In this document: one piece after another, positions 58,383 to 64,000 of the stretch | Layout: each line of letters begins with the position of its first letter | Position numbering within the stretch: position 1 is the stretch's first letter | DNA from: Micromonospora okii | Lineage (GTDB): Bacteria > Actinomycetota > Actinomycetes > Mycobacteriales > Micromonosporaceae | Direction: 5' to 3' | DNA: 64,000 nucleotides | Assembly: GCF_020884795.1 (NCBI RefSeq) | Contig: NZ_BBZF01000015.1 | Coordinates: forward strand, 165,328-229,327 | Notes under the pieces: model-generated | Told to the model about the DNA's origin: nothing | The model's input: the letters and a program-made list of their open reading frames with translations, nothing else | Database searches by the model: none | Translations under genes and position numbers: made by a program

Positions 58383-60326
58383 CTACGGGGCAGGGGGCGG
58401 CGGGGCAGGGGAAGGGTTGAGGGCGGCGGTGATCGCCTCGGCGGTGCGCCGGCCGACGCCGGGGACCTCGGTGATCTCCTCGACCGACGCCGCCGCGAGG
58501 CGCTTGAGCGAGCCGAAGTGGCGCAGCAGGGCCTTGCGCCGCACCTCGCCGAGGCCGGGGACGTCGTCCAGCGCCGACTCCGTCATCCGCTTGGAGCGGC
58601 GCTGCCGGTGGAACGTGATGGCGAAGCGGTGCGCCTCGTCGCGCACGCGTTGCAGCAGGTAGAGCCCCTCGGAGGTGCGCGGCAGGATGACCGGGAACTC
58701 GTCGTCGGGCAGCCACACCTCCTCCAGCCGCTTGGCCAGGCCGCACAGCGCCACGTCGTCGATGCCCAGCTCCGCGAGGGCCTGGGCCGCCGCCGCGACC
58801 TGCGGCGCGCCGCCGTCGACCACCACCAACTGCGGGGGGTACGCGAACCGGCGGGGCCGCCCCGTCGTCGGGTCGATGCCCGGCAGGTCGGGGTCGGCGG
58901 CGGTCTCCTCGCCGATCTCGCCGGTCTCGGCGCGGGCGTCGAGGTAGCGGGCGAAGCGCCGCCGCAGCACCTCCGACATGGCGGAGAGGTCGTCGGTGGC
59001 GCCCCGGACGATGAACCGCCGGTACTCGCCCTTGCGGGGCAGGCCGTCCTCGAAGACGACCATGCTGGCGACCACGTCGGTGCCCTGGATCTGGGAGACG
59101 TCGAAGCACTCGATGCGCAGCGGCGAGGTGCGCATCCCCAACGCCTCGGCGATCTCGTCGAGGGCCTTGCCGCGGGTGGTCAGGTCGCCGGCGCGCCTGA
59201 GCTTGTGCCGGGCCAGGCCGTCCTTTGCGTTGCGCTCCACCGTCTCCAGCAGGGTGCGCTTGTCGCCGCGCTGCGGCACCCGCAGGGACACCCGGCTGCC
59301 CCGGCGGCCCGACAGCCAGTCGGCCAAGGCGTCGGCGTCGGCGGGCAGGGCGGGCACCAGCAGCTCCCGGGGGACGTCGGCCTCGCCCTCCTCGCCGCCG
59401 TACACCTGGGTGCAGAAGTGGTGCACCAGGTCGCCGGGCGTGAGGTCCTCGGTCTTCTCCACCACCCAGCCGCGCTGGCCGCGCACCCGGCCGTCGCGGA
59501 CGTGGAAGACCTGGACGGCGGCCTCCAGGGGGTCGTCGGCGAAGGCGACCACGTCGGCGTCGGTGCCGTCGCCGAGCACCACGGTCTGCTTCTCCATGGC
59601 CCGCCGCAGCGCGGCCACGTCGTCGCGCAGCCGGGCCGCCTTCTCGAACTCCAGCGCCTCGCTGGCCTCGGTCATCTCGCGTTCCAGCCGGCGCACCATC
59701 GTGTCGGTGCGCCCGCCCATGAAGTCGCAGAAGCGGTCGACGACGTCCCGGTGCTCCTCGGCCGAGACGCGGCCGACGCAGGGGGCGGAGCACTTGCCGA
59801 TGTAGCCCAGCAGGCAGGGGCGGCCGACCTGCCCGGCGCGCTTGAACACCCCGGCCGAGCAGGTGCGCGCCGGGAAGACCCGCAGCAGCAGGTCGAGCGT
59901 CTCGCGGATGGCCCAGGCGTGCGAGTACGGCCCGAAGTAGCGCACGCCCTTGCGCTTGACGCCGCGCATCACCTGGAGCCGGGGGAACTCCTCGCCGACC
60001 GTGACGGCGAGGTACGGGTACGACTTGTCGTCGCGGTAGCGGACGTTGAACCTCGGGTCGTACTGCTTGATCCAGGTGTATTCGAGCTGGAGGGCCTCGA
60101 CCTCGGTGCCGACGGTGACCCAGTCGACCGACTCGGCGGTGGTGACCATCTGCTGGGTGCGCTGGTGCAGGCCCCACAGGTCGGCGAAGTAGGAGTTGAG
60201 CCGGCTGCGCAGGTTCTTCGCCTTGCCGACGTAGATCACCCGGCCGGTGCCGTCGCGGAACCGGTAGACCCCCGGGGACTCGGGGATGGTGCCGGGCGCG
60301 GGGCGGTAGGTCGAGGGGTCAGCCAC
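58383..60326 (-). CDS. uvrC: UvrC, excinuclease subunit
   Basis: 647 residues from GTG 60326. GIY-YIG nuclease ([24 protein letters not shown]), Cys cluster [24 protein letters not shown] motif, RNase-H-like C-terminal nuclease ([30 protein letters not shown]) and tandem HhH at the end ([32 protein letters not shown]). Makes both incisions in nucleotide-excision repair. Confidence 0.97.
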   Translation of the reverse strand: MADPSTYRPAPGTIPESPGVYRFRDGTGRVIYVGKAKNLRSRLNSYFADLWGLHQRTQQMVTTAESVDWVTVGTEVEALQLEYTWIKQYDPRFNVRYRDDKSYPYLAVTVGEEFPRLQVMRGVKRKGVRYFGPYSHAWAIRETLDLLLRVFPARTCSAGVFKRAGQVGRPCLLGYIGKCSAPCVGRVSAEEHRDVVDRFCDFMGGRTDTMVRRLEREMTEASEALEFEKAARLRDDVAALRRAMEKQTVVLGDGTDADVVAFADDPLEAAVQVFHVRDGRVRGQRGWVVEKTEDLTPGDLVHHFCTQVYGGEEGEADVPRELLVPALPADADALADWLSGRRGSRVSLRVPQRGDKRTLLETVERNAKDGLARHKLRRAGDLTTRGKALDEIAEALGMRTSPLRIECFDVSQIQGTDVVASMVVFEDGLPRKGEYRRFIVRGATDDLSAMSEVLRRRFARYLDARAETGEIGEETAADPDLPGIDPTTGRPRRFAYPPQLVVVDGGAPQVAAAAQALAELGIDDVALCGLAKRLEEVWLPDDEFPVILPRTSEGLYLLQRVRDEAHRFAITFHRQRRSKRMTESALDDVPGLGEVRRKALLRHFGSLKRLAAASVEEITEVPGVGRRTAEAITAALNPSPAPPPPAP

Positions 60327-60430
60327 GATCCGAGACTAGCCGCTGGCTCCGACAGCCCAGATCACGCCGACCCGCCTCGGCGACGCTGGACCGCCGCGCC
60401 CCGCCGGCCGGGCCACCGCCTATCGACGTC

Positions 60431-60459
60431 TTCCAATACCGTGGCGGTCCGCCTACCAT
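60431..60459 (+). promoter_or_regulatory. candidate promoter of the penicillin-acylase-like gene
   Basis: TTCCAA (60431-60436), 17-base spacer, TACCAT (60454-60459). An inverted repeat CATTC-N7-GAATG (60457-60473) follows and could be an operator at the start site. Confidence 0.35.
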
Positions 60460-60534
60460 TCGGTAACTGAATGTTCTTCACGTAGCGATCGGCCCCCGTC
60501 CCGCGCCCTGATCCCCACCCCTCGGAGGATCACC

Positions 60535-63500
60535 ATGCCCCGTCCCGCCACCACGCGCCGCCTGCTGGCCGGCGCGACCGCCGCCGTCGGCGTCGCGGCC
60601 CTGCTCGTCGCGGCCCCCGCCCCGCCCGCCGCCACCGGCGCGCCGGCCACCACAGAGTCGGCCACCGCAGCCGCGACCACCACCCGAAGCGCGTTCGCCG
60701 CCAACGACTACTGCCTGGGTGAGTGCGGCGACATCCTGCCGCCCGGCCAGAACGGCGACGCCACCCTCGTCGAGATCCTCGCCCACCAGAGCCTCGGCAC
60801 GATGCCCCGGCACTCCGCCGACCAGCTCGGCAGGTACGCGGACCTCGTCTACGGCTACGCCGGGCTGCGCGAGGAGCAGATCGGCAGCTTCTTCAACGAC
60901 GCCTCCTTCGGCGTCCCGTCCGGTCAGGTCGAACGCGACTACTCGCCCCGCTCGGACGTGCGGATCGTGCGGGACAAGGCCCTCGGCATCCCGCACGTCA
61001 CCGGCACCACCCGGGGCGGCACCATGTACGGGGCCGGGTACGCCGGCGCGGAGGACCGGCTGTTCACCATGGACCTGCTGCGCCACGTCGGCCGGGGCAC
61101 CCTCACCCCGTTCGCGGGCGGCGCGCCCGGCAACCGGGCGCTGGAGCAGAGCGTCTGGCGCAACTCGCCGTACACGGAGGCGGACCTGGCGGCCCAGGTC
61201 GAGGCGCTGCGCGCCAAGGGCCCGCGCGGCGAGCAGCTCTACGCCGACGTGCGGGAGTACATCGCGGGCATCAACGCCTACATCGGCGCGTGCATGGCCG
61301 ACCGCGACTGCCCCGGCGAGTACGTGCTGACCGGGCACCTCGACGCGATCACCAACGAGGGCGGCCCCGAGCCGTTCACGATGACCGACCTGATCGCCAT
61401 CGCCGGCGTCGTCGGCGGCCTCTTCGGCGGCGGCGGCGGCAACGAGATGCAGTCCGCGCTGGTCAGGATCGCCGCCCGCGCCAAGTACGGCCCGACCGAG
61501 GGCGACCGCGTCTGGGCGGCCTTCCGCAACCAGAACGATCCCGAGGCGGTGCTGACGCTGCACGACGGGCAGAGCTTCCCGTACGGCGCGGCCTCCCCGG
61601 ACGCCGCCAGCGTGGTGCTGCCCGACGCCGGCTCCGCCAAGGCCGAGCCGGTCGTCACCGACCCGACCGGCTCCGCCACCGCCAGGACCACCTCCAACCG
61701 GGGCTCCGAGCTGGCCGCCGCGCTCTCCGGGCTGACCATCGACCCCGCCCACCGGGGCATGTCCAACGCCGCCGTCGTCTCCGCCGCCCACTCCGCGACC
61801 GGCAACCCGGTGGCCGTCTTCGGGCCGCAGACCGGCTACTTCTCCCCCCAGCTCCTGATGGTGCAGGAGCTGCAGGGGCCCGGGATCAGCGCCCGTGGGG
61901 CGGCGTTCGCCGGCCTGAACCTCTACGTGCTGCTCGGCCGGGGCCAGGACTACGCCTGGAGCGCCACCTCGTCGACCCACGACATCACCGACACGTACGC
62001 GGTGCCGCTGTGCACCACCGACGGCAGCGCCCCCACCCTCGCCAGCAGCCACTACCTCTACCGGGGGCAGTGCGTGGCGATGGAGCAGCTCGCCCACACC
62101 AACAGGTGGAGCCCGACGGTCGCCGACGGCACGCCCGCCGGGTCGTACAAGCTGGTGGCCTGGCGCACGAAGCTCGGCCTCGTCGCCTGGCGCGGCGCCG
62201 TCGGCGGCAGGCCGCACGCGTTCACCCAGCTCCGCTCGACGTACCGGCACGAGGCCGACTCGGCGATCGGCTTCCAGATGTTCAACGACCCCGCCGCGAT
62301 GGGCTCCGCCGACGCCTTCGTCACCGCCGCGCACGGCGTCGACTACGCCTTCAACTGGTTCTACGTCAACTCCACCCAGTCGGCGTTCTTCACCTCCGGG
62401 CTCAACCCGGTGCGCGCCGCCGGGTCGAACCCGAACCTGCCGATGAAGGCCGAGCCCGCGTACGAGTGGCAGGGCTACCAGCCGGCGACGAACACCGCGA
62501 CGTACGCCCCGCTGTCGACCCACCCGCGCTCGGTCGACCAAGACTACTACGTGAGCTGGAACAACAAGCAGGCCAAGGACTTCGGGGCCGCCGACGGCAA
62601 CTTCAGCTTCGGCGCGGTGCACCGGGGCGACCTGCTCGACCGGCCGCTGAAGGCGGGCATCGCCGCCGGGAAGAAGTACGACCGGGCCTCGCTGACTGAG
62701 CTGGTCGAGCGGGCCGGGCTGACCGACCTGCGCGGGATCGAGGTGCTCGACGAGCTGATCCGGGTGCTGGAGAGCCAGCCCGTCACCGACGCCGCCCTGG
62801 CCGCCGAGATCGGCCGGCTCAAGGCGTGGCGGCAGGACGGCGCCCTGCGCGTGGAGACGGCCAAGGGCTCGAAGGTGTACCGGCACGCCGAGGCGATCCG
62901 CACCTTCGACGCCTGGTGGCCGCTGCTGGTGCGGGGGATGTTCGCCGCGCCGCTCGGCGCGGAGCTGTACCAGTCGCTGACCAACGCCATGCAGATCAAC
63001 GAGTCGCCCTCCGGGCACCAGCGGGGCGACGCGGGCAGCGTGCCCGGCTCGGCGAACGGGGCCCAGACGCACAAGGGCTCGGCGTTCCAGTACGGCTGGT
63101 GGGGTTACGTCGACAAGGACCTGCGGGCGGTGCTCGGGCAGCCGGTGGCCGGCGGCCTCGGGCGCACCCACTGCGGCGGCGGCACCCTCGCCGGCTGCCG
63201 GCAGGTCCTGCTCGACACGCTGCGCAGCGCGGCGGCAACCCCGGCCGCCCAGACCTACCCCGGCGACGACACCTGCGCCGCCGGGGACCAGTGGTGCGCC
63301 GACGCGATCGTCCAGTCGCCGCTGGGCGGGATCACGCACGCCACCGTCGCCTGGCAGAACCGGCCCACGTACCAGCAGGTCGTCTCGTTCCCCGCGAGGC
63401 GCGGCGACGACCTGACCAACCTGGCCGCCGGTCGGGCGGTGACCGCGTCGAGCACCCAGTTCGGCTATCCCGCCGCCCGGGCCGTCGACGGTGACCTGGG

Positions 63501-63798
63501 CACCCGGTGGGCCAGCTCCCGCAACGACGACCAGACGCTCACCGTCGACCTGGGCTCCGCCCGTCAGGTGGGCCGGGTGACGCTGAACTGGGAGGCGGCG
63601 TACGCGCGGTCGTACCGGATCGAGGTCTCCGCCGACGGGACGACCTGGCGCACGGCCTGGTCGACCACGGCCGGCGACGGCGGCACCGACGTGGTGGCCT
63701 TCCCCACCGAGACCGCCCGGTACGTGCGGATGCGCGGCCTGACCCGGGCCACCGAGTACGGCTTCTCGCTGTGGGAGCTGTCGGTGTACGCCCACTGA
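60535..63798 (+). CDS. secreted penicillin-acylase-family Ntn-hydrolase with discoidin-type C-terminal domain
   Basis: 1087 residues; GGAGG about 8 bases before ATG 60535. Signal peptide 1-34. The acylase subunits follow: VRIVRDKALGIPHVTGTTRG and GYAGAEDRLFTMDLLRHVGRG at the alpha start. The self-processing serine is probably S410 in RGMSNAAVVSAAHSATGNP, so alpha ends near 409. The beta chain runs to about residue 960. A C-terminal F5/8 type C-like module (LAAGRAVTASSTQFGYPAAR, LGTRWASSRNDDQTLTVDLG) adds sugar or surface binding. Relatives act on beta-lactams, acyl-homoserine lactones or lipopeptide tails. Confidence 0.88.
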   Translation: MPRPATTRRLLAGATAAVGVAALLVAAPAPPAATGAPATTESATAAATTTRSAFAANDYCLGECGDILPPGQNGDATLVEILAHQSLGTMPRHSADQLGRYADLVYGYAGLREEQIGSFFNDASFGVPSGQVERDYSPRSDVRIVRDKALGIPHVTGTTRGGTMYGAGYAGAEDRLFTMDLLRHVGRGTLTPFAGGAPGNRALEQSVWRNSPYTEADLAAQVEALRAKGPRGEQLYADVREYIAGINAYIGACMADRDCPGEYVLTGHLDAITNEGGPEPFTMTDLIAIAGVVGGLFGGGGGNEMQSALVRIAARAKYGPTEGDRVWAAFRNQNDPEAVLTLHDGQSFPYGAASPDAASVVLPDAGSAKAEPVVTDPTGSATARTTSNRGSELAAALSGLTIDPAHRGMSNAAVVSAAHSATGNPVAVFGPQTGYFSPQLLMVQELQGPGISARGAAFAGLNLYVLLGRGQDYAWSATSSTHDITDTYAVPLCTTDGSAPTLASSHYLYRGQCVAMEQLAHTNRWSPTVADGTPAGSYKLVAWRTKLGLVAWRGAVGGRPHAFTQLRSTYRHEADSAIGFQMFNDPAAMGSADAFVTAAHGVDYAFNWFYVNSTQSAFFTSGLNPVRAAGSNPNLPMKAEPAYEWQGYQPATNTATYAPLSTHPRSVDQDYYVSWNNKQAKDFGAADGNFSFGAVHRGDLLDRPLKAGIAAGKKYDRASLTELVERAGLTDLRGIEVLDELIRVLESQPVTDAALAAEIGRLKAWRQDGALRVETAKGSKVYRHAEAIRTFDAWWPLLVRGMFAAPLGAELYQSLTNAMQINESPSGHQRGDAGSVPGSANGAQTHKGSAFQYGWWGYVDKDLRAVLGQPVAGGLGRTHCGGGTLAGCRQVLLDTLRSAAATPAAQTYPGDDTCAAGDQWCADAIVQSPLGGITHATVAWQNRPTYQQVVSFPARRGDDLTNLAAGRAVTASSTQFGYPAARAVDGDLGTRWASSRNDDQTLTVDLGSARQVGRVTLNWEAAYARSYRIEVSADGTTWRTAWSTTAGDGGTDVVAFPTETARYVRMRGLTRATEYGFSLWELSVYAH

Positions 63799-63808
63799 TC
63801 CCGCAGGG

Positions 63809-63850
63809 ACGGCGGCGGCCGGCACGGTCGTCCGTGCCGGCCGCCGCCGT
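63809..63850. terminator. bidirectional terminator hairpin
   Basis: Perfect 19-bp arms (acggcggcggccggcacgg and complement) with a TCGT loop, between convergent gene ends at 63798 and 63865. Confidence 0.8.
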
Positions 63851-63864
63851 GGTCGCCGCCCGCC

Positions 63865-64000
63865 TCAGGCGAGGGTGATCCGGTCGCCGTCGACCGTGAT
63901 CTCCTTGGCCGCGAGGGGCTTCTTCGCCGGCCCGGACTGCACGGAGCCGTCGGCGATGGAGAACCGGCTGTTGTGGCAGGTGCAGTTGATGGTGCCGCCG
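63865..64000 (-). CDS. Rieske [2Fe-2S] protein, C-terminal fragment
   Basis: The stop is at 63865-63867 and the frame runs off the window. The visible 44 residues contain INCTCHNSRFSIADGSVQSG, the second Rieske ligand pair (CxxH) and following loop, then KKPLAAKEITVDGDRITLA. This matches small Rieske proteins of the arsenite-oxidase or secreted/lipoprotein type; the N-terminus is needed to decide. Convergent with the acylase gene. Confidence 0.85.
   Translation of the reverse strand, partial: GGTINCTCHNSRFSIADGSVQSGPAKKPLAAKEITVDGDRITLA

Noticed and set aside
56265..60470. 1401-codon plus-strand frame across rapZ and uvrC
   Set aside because: Composition is typical of antisense of GC-rich coding DNA. 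UvrC and RapZ motifs on the minus strand are decisive.
60478..63825. 1115-codon open frame on the minus strand opposite the acylase gene
   Set aside because: It is Gly/Arg/Val-rich with no motif and mirrors the codon pattern of the acylase gene, which has a signal peptide, catalytic motif and ribosome site.

Overview
The window looks like chromosome of a Micromonospora- or Salinispora-type actinomycete (family Micromonosporaceae). Base composition is very GC-rich, many genes start at GTG or TTG, and genes are often joined by 1-4 base GTGA/ATGA overlaps. The central metabolic blocks have the actinobacterial order: sufR-sufBD-Rieske-sufCSU-sufT, then ctaA, ctaB, then tkt-tal-pgi-zwf-opcA-pgl, then secG-tpiA-pgk-gap-whiA-yvcK-rapZ, then uvrC. 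I found no rRNA, tRNA, CRISPR array, transposase or phage gene.

Layout. 1-3.8 kb: a leftward diterpene operon (P450, class I terpene synthase, class II cyclase), joined by GTGA overlaps and cut by the window edge. 4.1-7.8 kb: housekeeping genes (DUF2630 protein, RIO1-type kinase, HAD phosphatase, nitrilase-family amidase) and a divergent AcnR-like TetR regulator. 7.9-10.1 kb: a three-gene overlapping operon of a membrane protein with a Cys/Gly-repeat tail (TIGR04222 type), a DUF692/MNIO iron oxidase and a small partner-like protein. This is the best candidate for an undescribed peptide-modification system. 10.2-16.7 kb: an SDR, a uracil-DNA glycosylase, an ABC exporter, an enoyl-CoA hydratase, a small HTH protein and an ABC-F protein. 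16.9-26.5 kb: an accessory, largely secreted region with a zinc metallopeptidase, a polysaccharide deacetylase with a CBM, an MFS exporter and its regulator, a GntR/DivIVA pair, an S1 protease and an intradiol dioxygenase. The last two carry the same type of C-terminal CBM5/12. Several short sequence duplications lie here.

26.6-31.2 kb: two tandem paralogous HTH-TPR regulators, a peptidyl-tRNA hydrolase of the acVLRF1 type, a LysE-type exporter, and an intergenic 131-bp element with long terminal inverted repeats. 31.2-41.6 kb: the Fe-S assembly operon under a SufR-type repressor, divergent from heme A synthase, then an ATP-grasp protein, a hypothetical gene and heme O synthase. 41.9-50.4 kb: the pentose-phosphate operon. 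50.6-60.3 kb: lower glycolysis with SecG, the WhiA/YvcK/RapZ regulatory trio, a divergent inositol-phosphatase-like protein and UvrC. 60.5-64 kb: a large secreted penicillin-acylase-like enzyme with a discoidin-type domain, and the end of a Rieske protein.

How the parts connect. Iron-sulfur assembly and heme A/O synthesis sit side by side and may share SufR control, since the same motif overlaps both divergent -10 boxes. The PPP operon supplies NADPH and C5/C4 sugars. The secreted hydrolases and the CBM-dioxygenase suggest growth on chitin- or lignocellulose-rich material. All identifications rest on reading motifs. No database search was run.
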